A DNA stretch of 64,000 nt from Falsiroseomonas oleicola (GTDB lineage Bacteria > Pseudomonadota > Alphaproteobacteria > Acetobacterales > Acetobacteraceae): assembly GCF_019029495.1 (NCBI RefSeq), contig NZ_JAERQM010000004.1, forward strand, positions 497,975 to 561,974. The letters run 5' to 3'. How positions within the stretch are numbered: the first letter of the stretch is position 1; each line of letters starts with the position of its first letter. The translations under genes and the position numbers were made by a program. The notes beneath the pieces are model-generated. The model was not told the DNA's origin, searched no databases, and worked only from the letters and a program-made list of their open reading frames with translations. Shown here in pieces: positions 45,880 to 54,171 of this stretch.

Positions 45880-48239
45880 GCAGCGAACCGGCGATCCGGG
45901 AACGGTTTCAGCCGGCGCCGATCGGCCTGTCCCGGGCGCATTGCGCGCATTGCGGCACGCCGCTGGCACCCGGCCAGGGCGCCTTCTGCTGCGCCGGCTG
46001 CAACGGGGCGCATGCCCTGGTGCGCGGCCTGGGGCTCGACGCCTTCTATCGTCGCCAGGACACCGCCGCGGGCACGCTGCGCCCGCCGGAGGCACCGCCC
46101 GCCTTCGATGCGGCGACGCTGGCCGTCGCCCAGGCCGATGGCACGCAGCGGCTGGAGCTGATGGTCAGCGGCCTGACCTGCGGTGCCTGCGTCTGGCTGG
46201 TGGAACAGGCGCTGGCGGCGGAGCCGGATGTGTTGCGCGCGCGGGCCAGTCTCAGCGCGCGGCGCCTGACGGTGGTCTGGCGCGGCCCGGCCGAACGCGC
46301 GCGGGACCTGGTGGCGCTGGTGGCGCGGCTGGGCTTTCGCGTTGCGCCCTGGTCGCCGGCCTGCCTGCGGGCGACGGAGGATGCGGAGGGGCAGGCGCTG
46401 CTGCGCGCACTCGGCATCGCCGCCTTCGGCTCGATGAACGTCATGCTGGTCTCCATCGCCGTCTGGGTCGGCGGCGATATGGGGGAGCAGACGCGGGCGC
46501 TGATGCACTGGCTGGCGGCGCTGATCGGCCTGCCCACCGTGCTGGTCGCCGGCATGCCCTTCTACCGCTCGGCCTGGGATTCGCTGCGCGCCAGGCGTGG
46601 CAATATGGACCTCGCGGTGTCGCTGGGCGTCATCGCCACCACGCTGATGAGCCTCAGCGAGGCGTTCCGGAACGGCCCCTATACCTGGTTCGACGGTGCC
46701 ACGGCGCTGCTGGCCCTGCTGCTGGCGGGGCGGGTGCTGGATCGCGGCATGCGGCGCCGGGCGCGGCAGGCGGTGGCGGAGTTGCTGGCCTTGCAGGACG
46801 GCACGGTCGCGCTGCTCTGCGCCGATGGCACCACCCGATCCGTGCCGGCGGAGAGCATCCATGCCGGGGACTGGCTTCTGGTCGCCAGCGGCGACCGGCT
46901 GCGGCTGGATGGCGTGGCGGTGGAGGAGGTGGTGCTCGATCTCGGCGCCACCACGGGCGAATCCGTGCCGCGCCGACTTCCGGCCGGGGAGATCCTGGCC
47001 GCCGGTTCCGTGAATATGGGCGCCGGCTTCCGGATGCGGGTGACGGCGGCGCTGAAGGACGGTTCGCTCGCCGCCCTCGGTCGGCTTCTGGAACGCGCGG
47101 AGCAGGGCAGGGGGCGCTTCGTCTCCATCGCCGATCGCGCCGCGCGCTTCTACGTGCCGATCATCCACACGGTCGCCTTCGCCACCTTCCTCGGCTGGTG
47201 GCTGGGGGTGGGCGTCAGCTGGCAGGCGGCGCTGGTGCCGGCGGTCGCGGCGCTGATCGTCACCTGCCCCTGCGGCCTCGCCATCGCTGTGCCGGCGGTG
47301 CAGGTCGCGGCCGTGGGCGCCCTGTTCCGGCGCGGCGTGCTGGTTGCCTCGCCCACCGCGCTGGAACGGCTGGCGAGTGCCGACCATGCGGTGCTGGACA
47401 AGACCGGCACCCTGTCGGAGGGCCATCCGGACCTGCTGCCCGATGCGACGCTGGACCCGGCGATGCTGCGGCTCGCCGCCTCCCTGGCGCGCAGCAGCCG
47501 CCATCCGCTGGCCCAGGCCGTGGTCCGTGCCTGTCCGGAGGCGCCGGCGCTGGATCAGGTGGTGGAAGTGCCCGGCAGCGGCCTGCGGCGCGGCGATGTC
47601 CGCCTCGGCAGCGCCGCCTTCTGCGGCGTGGTGGAGGCGCCGGATTCCGGGATGAGCCTCTGGCTCAGCCTGCCCGGCCAGCCGCCCATCGCCTTCCGCT
47701 TTCAGGACCAACTGCGCGAGGATTCGGGCCGCGTCGTCGCCGCGATCCAGGCCCTGGGCCTGCGGACGGAGCTGCTCTCCGGCGACGCCCCCGCCACGGT
47801 GGAGGACGCCGCCGAGGTGACCGGCATCGGCCCCTGGCAGGCCCGGGCGACGCCGGCCGACAAGGCGGCGCGGATCGAGGCGCTGCGCGGCGCCGGTGCC
47901 CGCCCGCTGATGGTGGGCGACGGCATCAATGACGCGGCGGCGCTGGCCATGGCGCATGTCTCGGTCAGCCCCGCCAATGGCACCGACATCGCCCAGGCGG
48001 CCTCCGACCTGGTGCTGCGTGGCGAGGGCCTGGGCGCGCTGCCCTATGCCATTCGCGTCGCGCGCCGGGCGCAGCGGCTGGCGCGGCAGAATATCGCCTT
48101 CAGCTTGATCTATAACGTGGTGGCGGTGCCGGCCGCCGTGCTTGGTTTCGTCACCCCGCTGATCGCGGCGCTGGTGATGGCGAGCAGCTCCATCATCGTC
48201 ATCTGCAACGCCCTGCGCGCGGGGAAGGAGCCGGTCTGA
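45876..48239 (+). CDS. ccoI: cbb3-type copper-translocating P-type ATPase CcoI (FixI)
   Basis: 787 residues. An N-terminal cysteine cluster (CAHCGTPL...CCAGC) is followed by a heavy-metal domain (SGLTCGACVWLVEQ, normally GMTCASC). P-type core: TGES, intramembrane CPC (TCPCGLAIAV), phosphorylation site DKTGTLSEG, HP locus RHPLAQAV and GDGINDAAAL. This is the CtpA/CopA2-type exporter that supplies copper for the cbb3 CuB site. It overlaps ccoS by one base. Confidence 0.96.
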   Translation: MSSEPAIRERFQPAPIGLSRAHCAHCGTPLAPGQGAFCCAGCNGAHALVRGLGLDAFYRRQDTAAGTLRPPEAPPAFDAATLAVAQADGTQRLELMVSGLTCGACVWLVEQALAAEPDVLRARASLSARRLTVVWRGPAERARDLVALVARLGFRVAPWSPACLRATEDAEGQALLRALGIAAFGSMNVMLVSIAVWVGGDMGEQTRALMHWLAALIGLPTVLVAGMPFYRSAWDSLRARRGNMDLAVSLGVIATTLMSLSEAFRNGPYTWFDGATALLALLLAGRVLDRGMRRRARQAVAELLALQDGTVALLCADGTTRSVPAESIHAGDWLLVASGDRLRLDGVAVEEVVLDLGATTGESVPRRLPAGEILAAGSVNMGAGFRMRVTAALKDGSLAALGRLLERAEQGRGRFVSIADRAARFYVPIIHTVAFATFLGWWLGVGVSWQAALVPAVAALIVTCPCGLAIAVPAVQVAAVGALFRRGVLVASPTALERLASADHAVLDKTGTLSEGHPDLLPDATLDPAMLRLAASLARSSRHPLAQAVVRACPEAPALDQVVEVPGSGLRRGDVRLGSAAFCGVVEAPDSGMSLWLSLPGQPPIAFRFQDQLREDSGRVVAAIQALGLRTELLSGDAPATVEDAAEVTGIGPWQARATPADKAARIEALRGAGARPLMVGDGINDAAALAMAHVSVSPANGTDIAQAASDLVLRGEGLGALPYAIRVARRAQRLARQNIAFSLIYNVVAVPAAVLGFVTPLIAALVMASSSIIVICNALRAGKEPV

Positions 48240-48400
48240 TGAACGCCCTCGTCGTGCTCGTACCCATCGCCCTCCTCCTCGGCCTTTTGGGGCTGGCGCT
48301 GTTCCTCTGGACGCTGCGCAGCCGCCAATACGAGGATCTGGATGGTGCCGCCGCCCGCATCCTGTTCGACGATCTTCCCAGGAAGGACTCCAAGCCGTGA
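48239..48400 (+). CDS. ccoS: cbb3 assembly protein CcoS
   Basis: 53 residues: a TM helix (LVVLVPIALLLGLLGLALFLW) and then the CcoS hallmark TLRSRQYEDLDGAAARILFDD. It is required for insertion of redox cofactors into CcoN. The start ATG overlaps the ccoI stop by one base. Its own stop overlaps a further small gene. Confidence 0.93.
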   Translation: MNALVVLVPIALLLGLLGLALFLWTLRSRQYEDLDGAAARILFDDLPRKDSKP

Positions 48401-48573
48401 TCTACTTCATGATTCTCTCCGCCCTCATCTCGCTCACCGGCCTGGCCGCGGCCGCGGCGGCGCAGGAAGCCAGCCTGTCCTATTTCGGCCTGGCGCTGTT
48501 CGCCTTCGGGGTACTGTTCGGGCTGATGCTGCTGAAGCAGCATTTCGACGCCAAGGATGCCGGGCAGCATTGA
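48397..48573 (+). CDS. small two-helix membrane protein at the end of the cco operon
   Basis: 58 residues from a GTG at 48397 that overlaps the ccoS stop (GTGA); ATG 48409 is an alternative start. It has two hydrophobic helices (FMILSALISLTGLAAAAAA and YFGLALFAFGVLFGLMLL) and a charged tail KQHFDAKDAGQH. I know no named family for it. The 4-bp overlap makes it the ninth gene of the cco cluster, so a role in oxidase assembly or stability is the simplest inference. Confidence 0.65.
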   Translation: MIYFMILSALISLTGLAAAAAAQEASLSYFGLALFAFGVLFGLMLLKQHFDAKDAGQH

Positions 48574-48606
48574 TTTTCTGGGCTGCCATCAGACGCCGGG
48601 CGGCCG

Positions 48607-48635
48607 CTCGGACCGGTCAAGTGACCGGTCCGCCG
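48607..48635. repeat. 29-bp palindromic element, copy 2
   Basis: Perfect hairpin CGGACCGGTC-AAGT-GACCGGTCCG, 34 bp after the cco operon and before the convergent Lrp gene. It is the inverted partner of 22675-22703, differing at one loop base. Both copies sit between convergent genes directly behind a plus-strand operon, the position expected for bidirectional terminators. Confidence 0.7.
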
Positions 48636-48650
48636 ACTTGATGTTGCCCA

Positions 48651-49103
48651 TCAAGGCATCGGCGACAGCTCCTGCTTCAGGCAGCGCAGCGTGAAGCTGC
48701 TGCGGGTGTGGCGGATGCCGGGCAGGCGGTACAGGCGGTCGCGCAGCAACCGCTCATAGCCCACGGTGCCGCCGACCGCCGCCTTGATCATGAAGTCGTA
48801 TTCGCCGGTGACGAGGTGGCATTCCAGCACCTCCGGAATCGCCTGCACCGCCTCCTCGAAGCGGCGCAGGCTGTCCTCGTCATGGCGTTCCATCATCACC
48901 TCGATGAACACCGTGTCCGGCAGGCCGAGCGCCGCCTGGTCCAGGATGGCGGCATAGCCGCGGATCACCCCGGCCTGTTCCAACCGTCGCACCCGGGTCC
49001 AGCAGGGGGAGGCGGAGAGCCCCACCTCCTCCGCCAGCTCGGCATTGGTCAGCCGGCCCTTGCGGGACAGGGCGCGGAGGATTCGTTTGTCGATGGCGTC
49101 CAT
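48651..49103 (-). CDS. Lrp/AsnC family transcriptional regulator
   Basis: 150 residues from ATG 49103 (MDAIDKRILRALSRKGRLTN). Helix-turn-helix: NAELAEEVGLSASPCWTRVRRLEQAGVIRGY; RAM effector domain: FIEVMMERHDE ... ECHLVTGEYDFMIKA. Lrp proteins sense amino acids. Divergence from a fused indolepyruvate-type oxidoreductase gene suggests a local amino-acid-responsive activator. Confidence 0.94.
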   Translation of the reverse strand: MDAIDKRILRALSRKGRLTNAELAEEVGLSASPCWTRVRRLEQAGVIRGYAAILDQAALGLPDTVFIEVMMERHDEDSLRRFEEAVQAIPEVLECHLVTGEYDFMIKAAVGGTVGYERLLRDRLYRLPGIRHTRSSFTLRCLKQELSPMP

Positions 49104-49132
49104 GGCGGCAGCTTCTGCTGTTTCTTCGGCGC

Positions 49133-49167
49133 TGCACAACAGAATTCGAAAAATGCTCCCTTGTGCA
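49133..49167. promoter_or_regulatory. inverted repeat in the Lrp/oxidoreductase intergenic region
   Basis: TGCACAA (49133-49139) and TTGTGCA (49161-49167) form a perfect 7-bp inverted repeat around an AT-rich 21-bp centre (AATTCGAAAAATG). This dyad with an AT-rich middle is typical of Lrp-family sites, and it lies midway between the divergent starts. Confidence 0.5.
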
Positions 49168-49213
49168 ATCGGTCCATCCTTTCCACGGTCTGGAACCTGA
49201 TGGGGAAATGCGG

Positions 49214-52200
49214 ATGGGCAGCCTGCAACGTCCCGAAGTGACGCTGGAAGACCGCTGGAACCTGGCCGGGGAGCCGGTGCTGCTCACCGGCATCCAGGCG
49301 CTGGTCCGGCTGCCGATGCTGCGGCGCGAGATCGACCTCGCCATGGGCTGGAACACCGCCGGCTTCATCAGCGGCTATCGTGGCTCCCCGCTGGGCGGCT
49401 ACGACCTGGAACTCGGGCGGCAGGCGGCGCGGCTGAAGCAGGCGCATACCGTCTTCCAGCCCGGGCTGAATGAGGATCTGGCGGCGACTGCCGTTTGGGG
49501 CACGCAGCAGGTCGGGCTGGCGGCGGGCGCGCGCTATGACGGCGTCTTCGGCATCTGGTACGGCAAGGGGCCGGGGCTCGACCGCAGCGGTGATGTGATG
49601 CGCCACGCCAATTCCGCCGGCACCGCGCCGCGCGGCGGGGTACTGGCGCTGTCCGGCGACGATCCTTCCGCCAAATCCTCCACGGTCACCTCGGGCTGCG
49701 AATTCACCTTCCAGGACCTGGAAATCCCCCTGCTCGACCCCGGCGAGGTGGCGGAGGTGCTGGAATTCGGGCTGAAGGGCATCGCCCTGTCCCGCTATGC
49801 CGGCCTCTGGACCGGGCTGAAATGCGTCGCCGAGACCATGGATGCCAGCCAGACCCTGCGCATCGACCTCGCCCGCTACGCGACGCAGGAACCGGGCGAC
49901 TTCCTGCGGCCGGCGGATGGCCTCTCCATCCGCCTGCCCGATCCGGCGCTGATGCAGGAAAGGCGGCTGCGGCAGTACAAGCTGCCGGCGGCGCTGGCCT
50001 TTGCCCGCGCCAATGGCCTCGACCGCATCGTCATGGACAGCCCGCAGGCGCGGCTTGGCATCGCGGTGCGCGGCAAGGCCTTCGCCACGCTGCGCCAGGT
50101 GCTGGCGGAATGCGGCATCACCCCGGAGATGGCGCGGCGGCACGGGCTGCGGATCTGGAAGGTGGGCCTCGCCTGGCCGCTGGATGCCGAGGGCGCGCGC
50201 GCCTTCGCCCGGGGGCTGGAGCAGATCCTGGTCATCGAGGACCGCCGCGCCTTCCTGGAAACCCAGCTTCGTGATGCGCTGTATGGCGTGGCGCAGCCGC
50301 CCCGCATCCTCGGCAAGCGCGACGAGCAGGGCGCGCCGCTGCTGTCGGATTTGGCCGAGCTTGACAGCGCCCAGATCCTCCGTGCCCTGGCGCCGATCCT
50401 GCCGGAGGATCTGCGGACGGAGGCGATGGCGGCCCGGCTGCGGGAATTGGAGGCGCTGGACCGCCAGGCGACGGAACCGCTTTCCGCCCGCGATCCCTTC
50501 TTCTGCCCCGGCTGCCCGCACAATACCTCGACCCGCCTGCCGGAGGGCTCGCAGGGCCTGGCCGGCATCGGCTGCCACTGGCTGGTCACCAAGATGCCGG
50601 AGCGCGAAAGCCTGCCCTTCACCCAGATGGGCGGGGAGGGCGTGCCCTGGCTCGGCCAGATGGGCTTCACCGACACGCCGCACATCTTCGCGAATATCGG
50701 CGACGGCACCTGGGCGCATTCCGGCAGCCTCGCCTTGCGCGCGGTGGTCGCGGCGAAGGCGAACATCACCTTCAAGGTGCTGGTGAATTCCGCCGTCGCT
50801 ATGACCGGCGGCCAGCATGTGGAGGGCGAGTTCACCGTGCCCCGCATCGCCGCCCAGCTGCGCGCGGAGGGTGTGGAGCGGATCGAGATCGTTGCCGACG
50901 ACCCCGACCGGCATCGCGGCGACCCCATGCTGCCCGCCGGCATCGGCTTCCATCATCGCAGCGAGCTGGACGCCGTGCAGCGCAGCCTGCGCGAACAGCC
51001 CGGCGTCACCGCGCTGATCTACGACCAGGAATGCGCCACCGAGCGCCGCCGCAAGCGCAAGCGCGGCACGGCGGCGCTGGCCGAGCGTCGCGCCGTCATC
51101 AATCCGCGGGTCTGCGAGGACTGCGGCGAATGTTCGCGGGTTTCCAACTGCATCGCGGTGGAGCCGCTGGCGACGCCCTGGGGCCGCAAGCGCCGCATCG
51201 ACCAATCCGCCTGCAACCAGGACCTGTCCTGCGTCCAGGCCTTCTGCCCCTCCTTCGTCACCCTGGTCGGTGCGGAGCTGGCGCGGCCGAAGCCGGTGGC
51301 GGCGCCGGCGGGCGCGCTGCCGGACCCGGTGCTGCCGGCGCTGGTCGATGGCGTGGCCTGGAACGTGCTGGTGGCGGGCGTCGGCGGGCAGGGGGTGACG
51401 GCGCTGGGCGCCATCCTCGCCATGGCCGCGCATCTGGATGGCCGGCCCTCGCGCTCCGTCGATACGCTCGGCTTCGCGCAGAAGGGCGGCGGCGTCTTCG
51501 TGCAACTGCGCATCGGTGAGGTCGGCACGACGGAGGAGAGCATTCCGGCGCCGCGGATCGGTGCTGGCCAGGCGGATCTGCTGCTGGCCTCCGACATGGT
51601 GGTGGCGCATGGGCGCAGTGCGCGGCCGATGCTGGGGCCGGGGCGGACGGCCGCCGTGGTCAATGCCGACCTGTCGCCCACCGCGCAATTCGTGCGCGAC
51701 ACCGCGACGCGCTATGCGCCGGAGGCGATGCTGGCCAACCTCGCCGCGGTCTGCCGCGACATGACGGCACTGCCCGCGGCCTCCGAGGTCGTGGCGGAAC
51801 TTGGCGATGCCATCTTCCTCAATGTCTGGCTGCTGGGTCTGGCCTTCCAGCGCGGCCTGGTGCCGGTCAGTGAGGCCGCGCTGCGCCAGGCGATCACGCT
51901 GAATGGCGCGCAGGTGGAGCGGAACCTCAGCGCCTTCACGCTGGGCCGGCAGGCGGCTTTGGAAACGCGCAATGCGCATGCGCCGGTCGTGGAAACGCTG
52001 GATGGGATGATCGCGCGCTGCGTGGCCGATCTCACCGACTACCAGAATGCCGCCTATGCCCGGCGCTATGCGAATGTGGTGGCGCAGGTGCGGGCGGCGG
52101 AGAGCGCGGTGCTGCCGGGCGAGACGCGGCTTGCCGGCGCGGTGGCGCGACAGTTGCACCGGCTGATGGCCTTCAAGGACGAATATGAGGTCGCGCGCCT

Positions 52201-52621
52201 GCACAGCCTGCCGGAATGGCGCGCCACCCTGGCCTCCACCTTCGTCGGCACGCCCCGCATCGAGATGAACCTGGCGCCGCCTTTGCTCTCGGCCGAGGAC
52301 CCCAATACCGGCCTGCCGCGCAAGCGCCGCTTCGGTCCCTGGATGCTGCGCGCCATGGGGCTGCTGCGGCACGGCAAGGCGCTGCGCTTCACGCCCCTCG
52401 ATCCCTTCGGACGCAGCGAGGAGCGGCGGATGGAGCGGGCGCTGTTCGCAGAGTATCGCGACACCATCCTGGCGCTGCTGCCGCGCCTCTCGGCCGACAA
52501 CCACGCGGCCGCCTGTGAATGGGCGGAGGCGGCGGAAGGGATCAAGGGCTTCGGGCCGGTCAAGGCGCGCAACCTGGCGCGGGTGCGGCAGCGCTGGCAG
52601 GAGATCAGCGCGGGCCTATAG
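49214..52621 (+). CDS. fused indolepyruvate ferredoxin oxidoreductase family protein
   Basis: 1135 residues from ATG 49214, with GGGGA 7 bp upstream (ATG 49208 is possible). It fuses the alpha (TPP) and gamma (2-oxoacid:acceptor) parts. Seen: N-terminal pyrimidine-binding domain (GYRGSPLGGYDLEL); CPGCPHNTSTRLPEG; TPP/Mg site GDGTWAHSGSLALRA...NSAVAMTGGQ; iron-sulfur cysteines CEDCGECSRVSNC and CNQDLSCVQAFCPSF; gamma domain VAGVGGQGVTALGAILAMA with RSVDTLGFAQKGGGVF; and a C-terminal DUF6537-like tail. It oxidatively decarboxylates aryl or branched 2-oxo acids to acyl-CoA. The downstream acyl-CoA dehydrogenase fits as the next step. Confidence 0.93.
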   Translation: MGSLQRPEVTLEDRWNLAGEPVLLTGIQALVRLPMLRREIDLAMGWNTAGFISGYRGSPLGGYDLELGRQAARLKQAHTVFQPGLNEDLAATAVWGTQQVGLAAGARYDGVFGIWYGKGPGLDRSGDVMRHANSAGTAPRGGVLALSGDDPSAKSSTVTSGCEFTFQDLEIPLLDPGEVAEVLEFGLKGIALSRYAGLWTGLKCVAETMDASQTLRIDLARYATQEPGDFLRPADGLSIRLPDPALMQERRLRQYKLPAALAFARANGLDRIVMDSPQARLGIAVRGKAFATLRQVLAECGITPEMARRHGLRIWKVGLAWPLDAEGARAFARGLEQILVIEDRRAFLETQLRDALYGVAQPPRILGKRDEQGAPLLSDLAELDSAQILRALAPILPEDLRTEAMAARLRELEALDRQATEPLSARDPFFCPGCPHNTSTRLPEGSQGLAGIGCHWLVTKMPERESLPFTQMGGEGVPWLGQMGFTDTPHIFANIGDGTWAHSGSLALRAVVAAKANITFKVLVNSAVAMTGGQHVEGEFTVPRIAAQLRAEGVERIEIVADDPDRHRGDPMLPAGIGFHHRSELDAVQRSLREQPGVTALIYDQECATERRRKRKRGTAALAERRAVINPRVCEDCGECSRVSNCIAVEPLATPWGRKRRIDQSACNQDLSCVQAFCPSFVTLVGAELARPKPVAAPAGALPDPVLPALVDGVAWNVLVAGVGGQGVTALGAILAMAAHLDGRPSRSVDTLGFAQKGGGVFVQLRIGEVGTTEESIPAPRIGAGQADLLLASDMVVAHGRSARPMLGPGRTAAVVNADLSPTAQFVRDTATRYAPEAMLANLAAVCRDMTALPAASEVVAELGDAIFLNVWLLGLAFQRGLVPVSEAALRQAITLNGAQVERNLSAFTLGRQAALETRNAHAPVVETLDGMIARCVADLTDYQNAAYARRYANVVAQVRAAESAVLPGETRLAGAVARQLHRLMAFKDEYEVARLHSLPEWRATLASTFVGTPRIEMNLAPPLLSAEDPNTGLPRKRRFGPWMLRAMGLLRHGKALRFTPLDPFGRSEERRMERALFAEYRDTILALLPRLSADNHAAACEWAEAAEGIKGFGPVKARNLARVRQRWQEISAGL

Positions 52622-52642
52622 TCGCGGCGGGGAGGATATCAC

Positions 52643-53797
52643 ATGGCCGATGAAACGGCGGTCTTTGAACTGCCCGAGGCAACGCGCGCCCTGCGCGACA
52701 CGGCGCTCGCCTTCGCCCGCGACAGGCTGGCGCCGAACGCCCTGGACTGGGACCAGCAGCGGCATTTCCCGGTCGATGTGCTGCGGGAGGCCGCGGCGCT
52801 CGGCATGGCGGCGCTCTACGTGCGGGAGGAAAGCGGCGGCGCCGGGCTGACGCGGCTGGATGCGGCGGTGGTGTTCGAGGCGCTGGCAACCGGCTGCCCG
52901 ACCATCTCCGCCTTCCTGTCCATCCACAACATGGTCGCCTGGATGGTCGATCGCCACGGCACGCCGGCGCAGCGGGAGGCCTGGCTGCCGCGCCTCATCC
53001 CGATGCAGGCCATCGCCAGCTATTGCCTGACCGAGCCCGATGCCGGCAGCGACGCGGCGGCGCTGGCCACGCGCGCGACACGCGACAATGCCGGCTATGT
53101 GCTGGAAGGAACAAAACAGTTCATCAGCGGCGCCGGCACCTCCGACCTCTATCTCACCATGGTGCGGACCGGCGGGCCGGGTGCGGGTGGCGTTTCGGCC
53201 CTGCTGGTGCCGAAGGGGATCGAGGGCCTGTCCTTCGGCCCGAATGAGAAGAAGATGGGCTGGAATGCCCAGCCCACCCGCCAGGTGATTTTCGCGGGCG
53301 CCCATGTGCCGGCGGAGGCGCTGCTGGGCGCGGAGGGTGAGGGCTTTCGCATCGCCATGGGCGGGCTGGATGGCGGGCGGCTGAATATCGGCGCCTGCAG
53401 CCTGGGCGGCGCGCAGCGGGCGCTCGATATCGCCATCGCGCATGTGAAGGAACGCCACGCCTTCGGCCAGGCCGTGGCGAAATTCCAGGCGACGCAGTTC
53501 CGCCTGGCCGACATGGCGACGGAGCTGGAGGCCGCGCGCACGCTGCTGTGGCGCGCCTGCGCCAAGCTGGATGCCGGCGCGGCGGACGCCCCCGCCTTCT
53601 GCGCCATGGCCAAGCGCTTCGCCACCGATACCGGATCGCGCGTGGCGGATGAGGCGCTGCAACTGCTCGGCGGCTATGGCTACCTCGCGGAATACGGCGT
53701 CGAGAAGATCGTGCGGGACCTGCGCGTGCACCGGATCCTGGAAGGCACCAACGAGATCATGCGGGTCATCATCGCGCGCCACATGCTCGGGCGCTGA
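52643..53797 (+). CDS. acyl-CoA dehydrogenase (isobutyryl-CoA dehydrogenase-like)
   Basis: 384-residue flavoprotein. FAD/acyl contacts: SYCLTEPDAGSDAAAL, KQFISGAGTSDLYLTMVRT. Near the C-terminus, QLLGGYGYLAEYGVEKIVRDLRVHRILEGTNEIMRVIIARHMLG includes the catalytic base E in LEGTNE. The wording LLGGYGYL...RVHRILEGTNEIMR fits short/branched-chain members. It lies 21 bp downstream of the oxidoreductase gene, forming an amino-acid-derived acyl-CoA oxidation unit. Confidence 0.93.
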   Translation: MADETAVFELPEATRALRDTALAFARDRLAPNALDWDQQRHFPVDVLREAAALGMAALYVREESGGAGLTRLDAAVVFEALATGCPTISAFLSIHNMVAWMVDRHGTPAQREAWLPRLIPMQAIASYCLTEPDAGSDAAALATRATRDNAGYVLEGTKQFISGAGTSDLYLTMVRTGGPGAGGVSALLVPKGIEGLSFGPNEKKMGWNAQPTRQVIFAGAHVPAEALLGAEGEGFRIAMGGLDGGRLNIGACSLGGAQRALDIAIAHVKERHAFGQAVAKFQATQFRLADMATELEAARTLLWRACAKLDAGAADAPAFCAMAKRFATDTGSRVADEALQLLGGYGYLAEYGVEKIVRDLRVHRILEGTNEIMRVIIARHMLGR

Positions 53798-53807
53798 GGA
53801 GGTAAGG

Positions 53808-54107
53808 ATGCGCCGCGCCCTGCTTCTGGCCTTGCTGTTCTGCGCGGCCCCCGGTGCCCTGCCGGGCCAGACCCTGCAGCGCCAGACGGTGGGCGCAGGG
53901 GAGGCGGTCGCAGTGGCGCCGCGTTCCCTGGCCCCCGGCGCCGAGCCTGCGCCATTGCCGGCGCTTGCGCCGGCTCCGGTGGCCGCATCGGCGGCCGGTC
54001 TCGCCGCGATTCTTCCGGCGCTTCTGCCGTTGGTCGCCGCCGCGCTGCTCGGCGGCGCCACACCCGGCGCCGGTCCGGTCGGCGCGGCACCGGCGACAAC
54101 ACGATAG
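53808..54107 (+). CDS. small secreted Ala/Pro-rich protein
   Basis: 99 residues with a signal peptide (MRRALLLALLFCAAPGALPGQ) and RBS GAGGAGG 7 bp upstream. The remainder is low-complexity Ala/Pro/Gly with one hydrophobic stretch (LAAILPALLPLVAAALLGGA). No family was recognised. It lies 10 bp after the dehydrogenase gene. Confidence 0.6.
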   Translation: MRRALLLALLFCAAPGALPGQTLQRQTVGAGEAVAVAPRSLAPGAEPAPLPALAPAPVAASAAGLAAILPALLPLVAAALLGGATPGAGPVGAAPATTR

Positions 54108-54171
54108 GCGGTTGGACAGAGCCCGGCTGCTCCGCCATCTTGCGCCGCCTTTGGATAGGGAAGCTGGGCTG

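Noticed and set aside
49049..52504. Minus-strand open frame of about 1150 codons opposite the indolepyruvate oxidoreductase gene
   Set aside because: Composition typical of an antisense shadow in high-GC DNA; the plus strand carries all cofactor motifs.
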